DNA of 64,000 nt. It comes from Notolepis coatsorum (lineage: Eukaryota > Chordata > Actinopteri > Aulopiformes > Paralepididae). The stretch spans positions 13,175,577 to 13,239,576 of the forward strand of contig OZ020591.1 in the NCBI GenBank assembly GCA_963971535.1. Reading direction: 5' to 3'. Of this stretch, positions 32,706 through 44,276 are shown in pieces (position 1 is the stretch's first letter; every line of letters starts with the position of its first letter). The position numbers and the translations under genes were made by a program. The notes beneath the pieces are model-generated. The model was given only the letters and a program-made list of their open reading frames with translations. It ran no database searches and was not told the DNA's origin.

Positions 32706-32908
32706 TGTGTGTGTGTGGGGGACGGCGGGCGTTGTGCAGGTAGGTCGCGAGTGAACTTTTTTTTTTTTTGCCTTTTGACGCTACACAAATTGATGGGTAT
32801 TTATCGGCGACTGCTATCGGCACATTTGAGCTTATCGGCCGATAGCAGTCAACAAGGCACTTATCGGCCGATACCGATACCCGACCGATATATCGGTGCA
32901 CCCCTAAT
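32706..32908. mobile_element. Right end of another hAT-type MITE
   Basis: Read inwards from 32908, the terminus is TAGGGGTGCACCGATATATC, then repeats of TATCGGCCGATA. It resembles a common fish hAT-like MITE. The left end was not found. Confidence 0.55.
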
Positions 32909-32913
32909 ATTTA

Positions 32914-33409
32914 CTCAACCTCTAATGTCTAACTATGAATGAACACAACACTCTAACTTAACATCTTTAGCTAATAAAGTACTCAACCTCTACTGTCTTT
33001 AACTATGAACAAACACAACACTCTAACTTACCATCTTTAGATAATAAAGTACTCAACCTCTACTGTCTTTAACTATGAACAAACACAACACTCTAACTTA
33101 CCATCTTTAGATAATAAAGTACTCAACCTCTACTGTCTTTAACTATGAACAAACACAACACTCTAACTCACCATCTTTAGATAATAAAGTCCTCAACCTC
33201 TACTGTCTTTAACTATGAACAAACACAACACTCTAACTTACCATCTTTAGATAATAAAGTACTCAACCTCTACTGTCTTTAACTATGAACAAACACAACA
33301 CTCTAACTTACCATCTTTAGATAATAAAGTACTCAACCTCTACTGTCTTTAACTATGAACAAACACAACACTCTAACTTACCATCTTTAGATAATAAAGT
33401 ACTCAACCG
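32914..33409. repeat. 70-bp minisatellite, about seven copies
   Basis: The unit begins ACTCAACCTCTACTGTC and contains AACAAACACAACACTC. The same repeat occurs in inverted orientation at 35104-35278. Confidence 0.95.
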
Positions 33410-33424
33410 AGTAGAGTGTAGACA

Positions 33425-33952
33425 AGTACACTCCGTCCTACTGTAAGAGCATGGGTCTGAGCCCCAAGTACACTCCGTCCTACTGTAAGAGCATGGGTCT
33501 GAGCCCCAAGTACACTCCGTCCTACTGTAAGAGCATGGGTCTGAGCCCCAAGTACACTCCGTCCTACTGTAAGAGCATGGGTCTGAGCCCCAAGTACACT
33601 CAGTCCTACTGTAAGAGCATGGGTCACTCTGAGCCCCAAGTACACTCCGTCCTACTGTAAGAGCATGGATCACTCTGAGCCCCAAGTACACTCAGTCCTA
33701 CTGTAAGAGCATGGGTTTGAGCCCCAAGTACACTCCGTCCTACTGTAAGAGCATGGGTTTGAGCCCCAAGTACACTCCGTCCTACTGTAAGAGCATGGGT
33801 CACTCTGAGCCCTAAGTACACTCAGTTCTACTGTAAGAGCATGGGTCACTCTGAGCCCTAAGTACACTCAGTTCTACTGTAAGAGCATGGGTCACTCTGA
33901 GCCCCAAGTACGCTCAGTCCTACTGTAAGAGCATGGGTCTGAGCCCTAAGCA
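33425..33952. repeat. 42/46-bp minisatellite, about 12 copies
   Basis: The unit GTACACTCCGTCCTACTGTA ends in CATGGGTCTGAGCCCCAA; longer units carry an extra CACT. The array continues for part of a unit after the hAT insertion (34916-34940). ORFs across it are artefacts. Confidence 0.95.
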
Positions 33953-34915
33953 CAGCCTAGGGCACGAAATAAACTTTTTGACTCACCGGCCAGTGGCGGG
34001 TAGATGGGAAGAATCTACCCGCCAAGCATATTTCTTACCTGCCAACTTTTTTTTGATTAAAAATTTGATTAATTTTTTTTAATGAAATATATATATTATA
34101 TAATCATACTTGAAGTTGTAGTTGTATTATCTGCGAGACATCGCCACCTCGCTGTCTGCAAACAGCTCCACTGTCTGTGTGTATACTCGCGTGGCCTCCA
34201 GCTCCAGCAAGGATTCTCCGGCGCTGCAGCTGGCCCTAAACTCTACATTCAGCATGAAAGGATTCTCCTGCGCTGCAGCTGGACCCTATTCAGCAGCCCT
34301 CATGCGATGTAAGCCAGGGGCTCGAATACGCATGTTGTAGGACATTGATGTCAGGAGCTATCTGTAGCTACTGCTGGATGGCGTTGGGACAACGCCTCTG
34401 AACTATTTAGTTTACTGGGACATTTCGTAGTGACTAGTGAGCTAACGTGGGCTAACATGAGCTACCTAGCCAACGGAGGTATTATGCACTGGACACTTGC
34501 TGGAGCAGTTGTTGATGTCGGGAGCTATCAGTAGCTAGCCGGCTGGATAACGTTACACAATGCCTCATGTATTAAACTAAAAGTGAATAGTTGACTGGGT
34601 CATTTTGTAACGGTAGCTAACATTAGCTCACGGAGGTCCCTCTGACTAGACTAATGTCACGGTGACTGTCCGAGGCAATAGCCTCTGTTTACATGCAGCA
34701 TACAGAAACCGGTGCGGGAGGAGTAGGAGCAGCAGTGCGCGGTGCGCTGCATGTCTGTGCTGAGACAGCGAGTGAGAACTGCGCTAAGAATTGGATCATG
34801 ATTTTCGGTTTTCACATGACTATTATTGCCCGCCACACGGCGGGCAGACCTCTCAGTGGGAGGCGCCAAACGTAAAAACTGCCCACCAATGTGGCGGGCT
34901 TTAATTTCGCCCCTG
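33953..34915. mobile_element. 963-bp non-autonomous hAT in minisatellite
   Basis: It starts CAGCCTAGGGCACGAAAT and ends ATTTCGCCCCTG. The 8-bp duplication CCTAAGCA is present at 33945-33952 and 34916-34923, and removing the element rejoins a minisatellite unit. Subterminal blocks contain GGCGGGTAGA and GGCGGGC. There is no ORF of note. Confidence 0.9.
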
Positions 34916-34923
34916 CCTAAGCA

Positions 34924-35278
34924 CACTCAGTTCTATATCAGGATCTCCCTGTGAAAGCACCACGAGAAGACTTTAACTTGAGACGATCTCAGATTGTCAC
35001 GTCTCCCCCTCTTAACGTGTGCTACGACCCTGCCATAGACCCGATACAAGCAGCCATAAGCTGCAGCAGAGGTTCAGTCCAGTGATTGCCTTGCTGGACA
35101 AACCATAAGCCCAGAACATAGAGTGTTGTGTTTGTTCATAGTTAAAGACAGTAGAGGTTGAGTACTTTATTATCTAAAGATGGTAAGTTAGAGTGTTGTG
35201 TTTGTTCATAGTTAAAGACAGTAGAGGTTGAGTACTTTATTATCTAAAGATGGTAAGTTAGAGTGTTGTGTTTGTTCA
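34924..35278. repeat. Minisatellite remnants, inverted 70-bp units
   Basis: A partial 42-bp unit is followed by about 165 bp of unique sequence. Then come two and a half inverted copies of the 70-bp unit (GAGTGTTGTGTTTGTTCA). Confidence 0.85.
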
Positions 35279-35559
35279 AAAATAAAACGGGCAAATAGAA
35301 TGAACAATTCTTCCCTTATCGATTCCTGCTAAATTGTGTTTGGTGGAAAAAAAGAGTACATACAGGTGTATTAGTGTTAATAACTTACTTTTATTTCTTA
35401 AATAATCTAAATAAATAATGAACAGAACATACAGCATATACAGTAAACCACACAACATTTTAAATAACCTAAGAACAAAAAAATAATAATAATAACATTT
35501 GAACATGTTAAATCACACAGTGCTCCTTTTTTAAAAAGGGTATAAGATGGAACCAAACA
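35279..35559 (-). other. 3' flank of the hAT transposase gene
   Basis: AT-rich sequence with AATAAAA-like strings. The left terminus of the hAT was not identified. Confidence 0.4.
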
Positions 35560-38500
35560 TTAACAATTCTTCTGCAAAAAAATAAGCATGTCCGCTTTCT
35601 CTGGGAGGATTCTTGATCTTTCTGGGCTAATGGTGTCTCCAGCCGTGGAGAACACCCTCTCAGACTGGGTGGAAGACGCCTGAACACAGATAGGTTTGGG
35701 CCAGATTTGACAGCAGGGGCAGAGTGTCTCTCTTTTGCCACCACCAGAGAGCAGCGTCACCTGATATGGGGATGGAAGGCAGGCATTTGTACAGCTGGAC
35801 TTCTTGATCCACTCTCTCTGTGATGGACAGGGTGTGCTGTTGTACTGTTGTCTGCAGCTCTCCTCTGCAAACAGTTCCGCCAAGGCTGTCTTGTATTGCT
35901 TTACGGGTGGAGTCTGAAATTAAATGGACCATAACCAAATGATTTAGTTTGAAGTTTAATATTTTAATCCATGCCATCTATGATCATCACAATGAGCTAA
36001 GCTTACATAGTCGTCTTCTTCTTCTTTCTCCTCCTCTTCTTCCTCATCACTGTGTGTCTGTGTCTCTTGCTCTGATAGCTTGATAAGAAATTCACCATTT
36101 TAAGTACCACAGAGCCAGAGCCCAGAGAGGAAAGGTACCACAATAGAAATGTGCTACAATCAAAGGGATTGTCAAATTAAAATACCTCTTCTCAGGGCTC
36201 TACGCTAACCTTTTTCACCAGGGGCACAGGTGCTCCTAAATGAAAAAAGTTAGGAGCACACAAAGAAATTTAGGAGCACAGTGAAAATATTTCAAGTAAA
36301 AGAGTTTTTTTTTTTCAAAAATATATTTGTACTGTGCGTGCATGTGTGTAAATTAGCTCTTGCTACAACCCTGCATGTTTACATTTTGTATTTTGTACTT
36401 GATGTTCATTAACATGTGCTGTCCCTATCAAATAAACTATCAAATCAAACTACTGCTACAAAAGTAACAGTCACTTAACTTTAGCTTTTGCCCCTTTTAT
36501 GCATACAATGCCTATGTTTTGGCTGTGTTGCTCTTCTAGAGAAATAATCCGTTCAGGGTTGCCTATTGAAATACTGTACACCTCCAGTACAGAAACATTG
36601 TTTATGAGTTTGCGTGTCAGGTAGACCATTGATTGACAGTCGAGTCTGCCAATTATGTCACACCGCTTGCACTCCGGCCGTCCGGCGCTGCAGCTGGACC
36701 CTATTGCCCACCTCTGCTGTTCATAACGCTAGCCAAGTTAGCTGTACACACAGATACACAGTGGGCCAGTGACTTTGGTGTAGGGGTGTAACAATGCATC
36801 GATCCTAAGGGGGAAATTCAACTGCATCGATTTGAAAATGTTAGAATCGATTATCGCAATTTGAATGTGTACACAGTGTTATGTTGTTATCATGTCCGTT
36901 ACAGTCAACACAACGGCATACGCTACTGCATCAACGTTATGATTAACAAAGCAAGGCATTTGTTTTGTTGCATTAACGTTATATTACTATTGTTATCGCT
37001 AAATCTAGGTGTTCTAAAATATATTGCTATTGGTAAGACTAGAAGTTACATGTCTCGAGAAACTCTTGCATATTCGCAATGGTGGCGTTTCAGGAAGTAA
37101 ACAAGCCCAATGAGAGCTTCCGATTGGTAATTTGCTTTCTTTCTCTTGAAACCAGTCACGTCACTCTACTGTGATTGGACCGTTGGCTTGAGTGCAATGT
37201 GGGACTTGTAGTTTTTTAACGTTTCTCGCGGCGGAGAAAAAAAAGGCGAGAGGCTGTAATCTGTACTCGCACACCGTGCGCGTAATTGAGTTTTACGGTT
37301 CGCACACACATTTTTAGGGGCATATGCGAGCAATTTGGTCGCACTGTAGAGCCCTGTGACTGCGGCTGCCTCTGTAGTATTTGCTGCCACTGCTGCTTCC
37401 CTCTCCCTGTCCCAGATGGCATCCCTATCCATTTTGGATTTAAACCTGGGGTCCATCACTGTGGACTCCTCCAGGAAGGTCTGGACATTGTCATCCTTAA
37501 GTTTAAAATGGAGGACATGTATAACACAAAATTAGGGGGGGAAATGTGACTGAATGTGAATATCCTTTAGTATCTGTGATTATTCGTCATATTCGTGATG
37601 AATGAATAAATGTCAGTCACTGTACCTTGTAGCTTTTGGAGAGAATAGAGATCGTTCCAAATCAACTCCTTGATGCTCCTCATGAATGTGGAGTCCTCCA
37701 CCTGGACTGTAAAATGTTCCTGCAACTTCTGGAGGATGGGAAGAATCTGGCCACAGGTTGGACTTTTGTCACTGCACAAACTCCTCTGCCTTCCTGAAGT
37801 CCTCATTGTCCATTTTGTTCAGTCTGCAATATAAATAATTATATTGCTTCGACAAACTAAAACAATCCTTCTGATGACTTTACTAATCCATCAAGTTTTA
37901 AATAAGCCACATTGAATTATTCACATAATCTCCCGCCCCCTTATCTGTCCTTCTCCATCGACTTTCTTAGCCGTGGGTCCATAGCTGCAGCTTGGATGTC
38001 GGGGAACTGCTTGAAGAATCTCTCGATCATTAAAAAGAGAGAATTCCACCGTGTCTTCACATCCAAGATGAGCATGTGCTGGGGCAGGTCTGAAAGGCCA
38101 ACACACATCTATATTAGCACATCATCAGTTATATAACAATAAACTATTATATTACCATTCATTTGTTATTTGTATTCATGTACCATCTGTTCATTTATCA
38201 TCATGTGTTAACGTATCAATGCATGTTGGCTATAATCTAAAGAAAGTACTGAAATGTATTCTTACTGAGGAGTTGCTGCTTCTCCTTGAGGACTATTCTG
38301 GCCATGTGGGATCTCTTCATCCATACGACCACGGCACGGATCCTTGCCGCCCATTTGGAAACTGCATTGCAATTATAGAGCTTCTGTGCTCCTATTGTGT
38401 GGGCGAAACATCCCAACTTGATGATGTGTAGCCATCTCACTGCTACATCCATGTTGGCTGCGTTATCGACGGTGGCTGCCACAACCTTCTCTCTAACTCC

Positions 38501-38752
38501 AAACTCCTCCAGGATCCCGTCAATCTCCTCAGCCACAAATGTCCCTGTTTGTGCTTGGTACACCGCTTTCGTTTTGAGGACCTTCTCTTTTATCTTGCCT
38601 TCCTTGATGTAATGCACTGTTACTGTGAGGTAGTGGTCCTGACTAAAACTTGTCCATCCATCAGCCGTGATGGCTGTCTTAGTTACATCTTTTAGCTCCG
38701 AAATCAAATTGCCCTTCTCAACATTATACCATGCAGGGATCCAGGCGGTTGG
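35560..38752 (-). pseudogene. hAT transposase (ZBED-like), multi-exon, interrupted
   Basis: Minus-strand exons, 5' to 3'. 38750-38266 reads W-I-P-A-W-Y-N-V-E-K, A-I-T-A-D-G-W-T-S and V-D-N-A-A-N-M, with donor GTAAG at 38265-38261. 38089-37950 reads I-L-D-V-K-T-R-W-N-S. About 37823-37628 contains D-K-S-P-T-C and L-Q-K-L-Q with a frameshift. About 37505-37357 contains M-D-P-R-F-K-S-K. 36100-36000 is acidic. 35920-35560 ends E-R-V-F-S-T-A-G-D-T, then L-I-F-L-Q-K-N-C, stop at 35560. These are standard hAT catalytic and C-terminal dimerisation motifs. The gene is broken by a 1.16-kb element in one exon and by the TTAA element at 38753, beyond which its 5' exons continue (46385-46834). It was an autonomous element and is now dead. 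Confidence 0.9.
36193..37356. mobile_element. Non-autonomous hAT, CAGGGCTSTACGCTAA family
   Basis: Its ends are CAGGGCTCTACGCTAACC and, inverted, CAGGGCTCTACAGTGCGACC. It lies within an exon of the hAT transposase. A clean target duplication is not visible. It shares termini with 55374-56619 and 60968-62559. Confidence 0.75.
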
Positions 38753-39090
38753 TTAACACTTTGAGTGCCACGGACGAGAATTCTCATTATTTCATGCCGA
38801 CCGCTGAGTGCCACGGAGCGAGAAATCTCGTTTTTAATCGTTTTTAATTTTTTTGCGATTTCTTCATATTTCATCAATCTAGCCTCCCGTTACCACTGAA
38901 ACTCTCTGAGCTCCATTGGGAAAATACTGCCTCCTATCGTCTCTCCCTGTGGTACTGCACCCCATTGGATTAGAATGAAAAGCATGAAGAAAAAAATATC
39001 CTGCTTTCTCATTTTACTTCTCAGACAAGTCACCCGAGACGATCGGATTCATTCTGGACCATCAGAACAGCGTGGAATCTGTGTTTCGAC

Positions 39091-40152
39091 TAGAGATGTT
39101 CCGATACCATTTTTTCCTTCCCGATCCGATTCCGATACCAAGCTTTTGTATCGGCCGATACCGATACTGATCCGATACCAGTGCATACATAAAAAAAAAA
39201 AAAATAATAATATTATATAACATTATATATATATATATATTTTTTTACAGCTACTGTTTTATATATACTGTTTTTTTTAGTAATAACTATAAAGTAATGG
39301 TATTTATTCAACAACAGGTGATTGTATAGATTAGTATCATTAATTGACTACTATCTCAATGAGTTCACCCACGGAATGGTTGTTGGGACATTGATTCCGC
39401 ACGGACGTTATATGTTGTTGCACACTTCCTATCCAGAAGGCTCCGGTAACTTCAGTTAGTAGTAGAGGCTCTGTTGTGATTTTTAATGCACAATAAATAT
39501 TCAACATTCTCTTTTGAGACTCCGCCTCAGACTCTTATCATTTGGCACTAAAAGCTAAACATTGTCACCGATATGGCTGTCCGCAACATGTCATTAATTG
39601 TGTGCGAGTGCGAGGGGTAACTGGGATCAGTGACGACGTTAGCGTGAGCTAGGTTAGCGTGAGCTAACGTTAGATGGAAACAAGGAAATCTAACGTTACT
39701 GGTGTAAAAGTGATTTACCTTGGAATACTCCTGTGCCAACTCGCTGTACTTTGCTTGCAGGTCTGCAGCCATTATTGCTGGATTATGAATAGCCCCAACT
39801 TTAGCCAAGGTAACGTTAAAGCTCAAACTAGCTTTTGGTTAGCTGCTCTTCAGCTAATGCTAATAACACCAGCAAGCGAACACATCAGAGCTCCCCGTCA
39901 ACACCCCTCTCTCGGGACGATGGCATTTAAGAAAGTATCTTCTGTTAAAATGACAAATGGCATTGACACTTTAATTCACGGTCGATTAAAAACACGTTTG
40001 TTTTATAATGCTCACTCAGCAGACCGCAGTGTTATTGATAAATTACGTCATATGGTATTGGAGCGCAGAATTAGAGGTTACTCGCCGATACCAGCATTTT
40101 AGGCAGTATCGGCGGCATTTCCGATACTGGTATCGGTATCGGAACAACTCTA
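39091..40152. mobile_element. hAT-type non-autonomous element
   Basis: Its ends are TAGAGATGTTCCGATACC and, inverted, TAGAGTTGTTCCGATACC. The interior has a minus-strand exon-like piece (M-A-A-D-L-Q-A-K-Y-S-E) that recurs at 31150-31250, suggesting a captured 5' exon of an autonomous relative. The left flank GTTTCGAC is not repeated at its right edge, but a 7/8 match occurs at 45353. Confidence 0.7.
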
Positions 40153-40164
40153 ATGGCAGCTATT

Positions 40165-40385
40165 ACTAGGGATGCCCTGATCGGTATCGGCCGATATTCA
40201 GTATAAATATGAGATCGGTGAATTCCGATAATGGTTTATTTTTGCCGATCGATGATACGCATGAAAAACATGATCCAATTATCAGCGCCGTTCTAGATCG
40301 CTGTCTTCTCTGAGGCACACACAGCTGCTGCTGCACGCCTTGCCCCTCCCCCTCACAGACCCATGTCAACAAATGCTCCGGCAAG
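40165..40385. mobile_element. Left part of a TAGGGATGCCCTGATC element
   Basis: It starts TAGGGATGCCCTGATCGG and continues with TATCGGCCGATATTCAG. It is a hAT-like MITE end; no right end was found. Confidence 0.55.
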
Positions 40386-40753
40386 AGTCGAGTGCAGCTC
40401 CTCTTTCAACATCTTTTTTTCTAGCTCTGGTTTAATGAACCTAATACAGTATTACTTAATTAACTTATATAGTATTACTTTAAAGTGGAAATGAAGCAGT
40501 GAGCAATGTGATCCTAGTTTGTTTGTTGTGTACCTTGTGTAAGACAGGGTTCTATAATCAAATGTGAAATCTATCTTATTTGTCTGAAAAATCAAATATA
40601 ATATCCCTGTTTTCAACATGGGCGCCGCCATTTTGTTGCTGACGTCATGGCTGACGTCATGCCGCTGGTTTGGTGTATACACTGCTGATTAGCTGCCTAT
40701 AGTGAATGGGTCAGTAAGTAAATAAAATGTTGCCTACAAAACAACGGGACCGC

Positions 40754-41084
40754 GGTGGTTCTGTTTGTATTGCTCCTGGCTGTTCAAACTAATTTTACCA
40801 TGTGAGAGAGAGGAAAGTTGGTTAATTTCCACAAACTACCAGTGAAAAATAAAGTACCAGTGTTGGCATGTTGGCTCAGGCTGGCTGCACTCAGGCGGCG
40901 CGAACAGCCTGTTGGACAGGGAATGAGGATCTGCAGAGAACACTTCATTGCCTCGGATTATGTTGTTGGGGGTGGAAGGTTTGTCCAGAAGACCACTAAT
41001 CAGCTGAAGCCTGATGCGGTTCCCTCGGTCTTCGACAGACAGACCGGCGTTAGCTCTCGGGACTCGGGAGCGATCGCTAGCTAG
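40754..41084 (+). pseudogene. THAP-domain relic, left arm
   Basis: An interrupted frame gives C-I-A-P-G-C-S-N, then (after a stop and a frameshift) V-N-F-H-K-L-P, W-L-R-L-A-A-L, R-I-C-R-E-H-F, and A-V-P-S-V-F. This follows the THAP zinc-finger pattern C2-CH with the closing AVPS(V)F. It is 3'-truncated within the palindrome. Confidence 0.8.
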
Positions 41085-41215
41085 TTAGCACCAGCCGGGG
41101 CCGGCGTTAGCAACCGGGAGCGTCGCGGAGCATTCAGCCTGCTGGCTACCTAGATCCACTTCAACCAGCCGAGCGTCGGGAGCTCCAGCAGCTTGTCGAT
41201 GTGCTAATAGCCTGG

Positions 41216-41470
41216 AGCCAGCTACCGTTAGCTTGCAGAGGCTCCAGCACACCGACAAGCTGTGTAGCCAGCTACCGTTAGCTTGCCGAGGCTCCAGCAC
41301 ACCGACAAGCTGTGTAGCCAGCTACCGTTAGCTTGCAGAGGCTCCAGCACACCGACAAGCTGTGTAGCCAGCTACCGTTAGCTTGCAGAGGCTCCAGCAC
41401 ACCGACAAGCTGTTTAGCCAGCTACCGTTAGCTTGCAGAGGCTATTAGCACACCGACAAGCTGTGTAGCC
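41216..41470. repeat. 50-bp tandem repeat at the palindrome centre
   Basis: The unit AGCCAGCTACCGTTAGCTTG is followed by CAGAGGCTCCAGCACACC. Five copies start at 41216, 41266, 41316, 41366 and 41416. Confidence 0.95.
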
Positions 41471-41577
41471 AGCAGGCTGAATGCTCCACGACGCTGGTTG
41501 AAGTGGATCTAGGTAGCCAGCAGGCTGAATGCTCCGCGACGCTCCCGGTTGCTAACGCCGGCCCCGGCTGGTGCTAA

Positions 41578-41915
41578 CTAGCTAGCGATCGCTCCCGAGT
41601 CCCGAGAGCTAACGCCGGTCTGTCTGTCGAAGACCGAGGGAACCGCATCAGGCTTCAGCTGATTAGTGGTCTTCTGGACAAACCTTCCACCCCCAACAAC
41701 ATAATCCGAGGCAATGAAGTGTTCTCTGCAGATCCTCATTCCCTGTCCAACAGGCTGGTCGCGCCGCCTGAGTGCAGCCAGCCTGAGCCAACATGCCAAC
41801 AACACTGTTTTTTTCACTGGTAGTTTGTGGAAATTAACCAACTTTCCTCTCTCTCACATGGTAAAATTAAACAGCCAGGAGCAATACAAACAGAACCACC
41901 GCGGTCCCGTTGTTT
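41578..41915 (-). pseudogene. THAP-domain relic, right arm
   Basis: Mirror image of the left-arm relic. It shows the same V-N-F-H-K-L-P...A-V-P-S-V-F motifs on the minus strand, with a 3-bp shorter segment after K-L-P-V-K. It is nearly identical, so the palindrome is young or gene-converted. Confidence 0.8.
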
Positions 41916-42234
41916 TGTAGGCAACATTTTATTTACTTACTGACCCATTCACTATAGGCAGCTAATCAGCAGTGTATACACCAAACCAGCGGCATGACGT
42001 CAGCAACAAAATGGCCGCGCCCATAATGCTAAATGCTTCAGAAATGCACACAACAAATAGTTTTTTCTTAGAAACTGCTTATTTTTATAACGTGATTTCT
42101 TCTGTGGCTTATCTAAATACTAATGTGATGCTATGAATATGTATTTATCGCACTGCTTCATTTCCACTTTAAGCATTCATTATTCTTCATTGAAAATGAA
42201 CCAAAGATGTCTTTCAGTGAAAATGTAAGTACCT

Positions 42235-42719
42235 TAGGGCTGTCCCCGACTAAGGATTTGGATGGTCGACTAGGATTGGCCAAAATTTGCCGTTAGTCGA
42301 CTATTGGTCGACTAAAAAAAATAAATAAAAAAAGTATAATATTTAAAATAATTTTTAATCATCCAATCATTCCATTTGGGCTGTGGGGGGTGCTTAATGT
42401 CTGAAGGAGTCGACTGAAGGCTTCTTGTCCTCTGCAAAAGCATGCAATTGGTCCACTGATGGATACATCTTGATATTTGTCTAGTCTAGTGTGTTCATTA
42501 GATGGGTGAAATCCTCTTTCAGTGCCTCTGTGCCTGTTTTCGTAGGCAGTTAGCCTCTGGTATGCGTGCCATTAGCGTTAGCCACGCTTCTAGGCCTCTT
42601 CTTTTGGAAAGAATGATACATTTTTTTATTTTTATTATATTCGACTAAGAGGTTGGCCAGTCGACTACGGCCCCTTTCGACCGATTAGTCGACTAATCGA
42701 TTAATAGGGGTCAGCCCTA
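42235..42719. mobile_element. 485-bp hAT MITE, TAGGGCTGTCCCCGAC family
   Basis: Ends TAGGGCTGTCCCCGACTAAG and, inverted, TAGGGCTGACCCC. The 8-bp duplication AAGTACCT lies at 42227-42234 and 42720-42727. The interior has repeated GTCGACTA. A truncated relative ends at 16557. Confidence 0.92.
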
Positions 42720-42899
42720 AAGTACCTATTTAGCTATTTTGGACATTAGGTCCTATTTTCAGTATGTTACTTTATGTTTCTAGTAGGGCTGGGCGATATG
42801 GCCAAAAACGTTATCGCGATATCCCATGACAATGTACTAAATATGACCCTAAAATACTCTGTTCCGCCCCAATACATTGCAACGACGTCCACCGTATAC

Positions 42900-43890
42900 T
42901 AGAGCTGCCGCGATTACCGCATTACCGCGGTATCGCGGTTACATCACGCCCACCGCAAGAGTAGGCTGAATACAGCATCACCGCTGTTTTTTTTATAATA
43001 ATAATAAAGTACCCTCCTCTCGTTGGGCTTGCGGCTCTGCAGATATACCCTACTCCTCTATCAAGGTTCCAAGCGACCCTATTGGGTACCAGAAAAGTCA
43101 CGTGAAACATTGCAGATCACTGATTGGTCAGAAGAGAGACGCGTCACACGTTGGGGCGTCCTGCAGTGTGTTACCACCAATCGGCAAGCGCGTATTAGTT
43201 TTTTACGTCCTGAATGTCACCAATTGATCAGAGCTCATCACAACACGGCTAATAACGTTAGCTTTAGCTCCCCGCTGGAGTGGACTACCATCGCTCCTCA
43301 GGAGTACTAAACGAGACATAATGATTTTACTGTCTGCAACGAATGTTATAATAAAAGCCCTTCGTTCTATACACTTGTCTGATTGAAAACTTTATTAACA
43401 GACCGCAGAATGGGACAACTCAGCACGCTCTGAGCAAAGAAAAGAACTGAGATATGAATTGAGTAATGCTTGCCTTGCTATGGTCCGGTAAATACGCTGA
43501 TGTTATTGAACGTGTAACTATATAACGTTAATGCCACAAAATGAATGCCTTTATTATAAAGTAGTAACTTTATAATAATAATAATAAGAAAGGGTCGGGG
43601 GGTAACCACCCCTGCCCGCGACACCGAGTGAACGGCGCACGACCAGAGGGGAAACTTCGAATCCGTGTTTCACTTTCAATAATGAATGCGTGCTTGCCGA
43701 ATCCCAAACAATATTCATGCTGCAAAGTCATCCTCTAAAGATAGACATTTAGACTAGAGTCAGGCTATATGCTATAAAGAGTAGACTACTAAAAAAAAAA
43801 AAATTGTGTGCGTGCGGTAATAACCGCGGCGGTAGGAAATATTTCGCAAATTTGTGCGGTAAGGAAAACATCAATACCGCGGCAGCTCTA
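42900..43890. mobile_element. 991-bp hAT MITE, TAGAGCTGCCGCG family
   Basis: Ends TAGAGCTGCCGCGATTACCG and, inverted, TAGAGCTGCCGCGGTATTGA. The 8-bp duplication CCGTATAC lies at 42892-42899 and 43891-43898. It carries an inverted LINE-A tail-like piece at 43376-43412. It is the same family as 60220-63635. Confidence 0.93.
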
Positions 43891-44276
43891 CCGTATACCC
43901 CACACTACTATAACCGTGGCATCAGAATTCACGCCAGACACCCACTCGGCACGTGAACTATAAAATAGCGCTGTGCAAGCTAATTAGCCTAGCCAGCCTT
44001 GTTTACAAAGTACTAAATATGACCCTAAAATACTCTGTTTCGCCCCAATACATTGCAACGACGTCCACCGTATACCCCACACTACTATAACCGTGGCATC
44101 AGAATTCACGCCAGACACCCACTCTGCACGTGAACTATAAAATAGCGCCGTGCAAGCTAATTAGCCTAGCCAGCCTTGTTGACTACTAGAGTCCTACCTC
44201 TCTACCCAGAGGTGCAGAGCGGGTCTCCTTCCGCTGTCCGCCATCTCCTTCACTGATTGGTTGTTAGTGCGTGTGC

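Larger units (their letters stand above)
40480..42172. mobile_element. Kolobok-type palindromic element with THAP arms
   Basis: TTAA lies at both ends, followed by inverted AAGTGGAAATGAAGCAGTG. Arms of about 660 bp (40484-41155 and 41510-42168) are inverted copies of each other. Each carries a THAP-domain coding relic. TTAA target sites together with a THAP domain are the hallmarks of the Kolobok superfamily. The centre is a 50-bp tandem array. Both THAP copies are broken, so this is a non-autonomous foldback. Confidence 0.75.

Noticed and set aside
33353-33867. ORFs of repeated 14-15-residue units
   Set aside because: They follow the 42/46-bp minisatellite exactly and exist in several frames.
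35104-35560. Independent gene at 35.3-35.5 kb
   Set aside because: AT-rich 3' flank of the hAT transposase; Tyr/Leu/Phe-rich frames are compositional.
40818-41084. Working THAP gene
   Set aside because: The first zinc-ligand block is separated by a stop and a frameshift, and the frame ends in the palindrome; a mirrored copy shows it is part of a foldback element.
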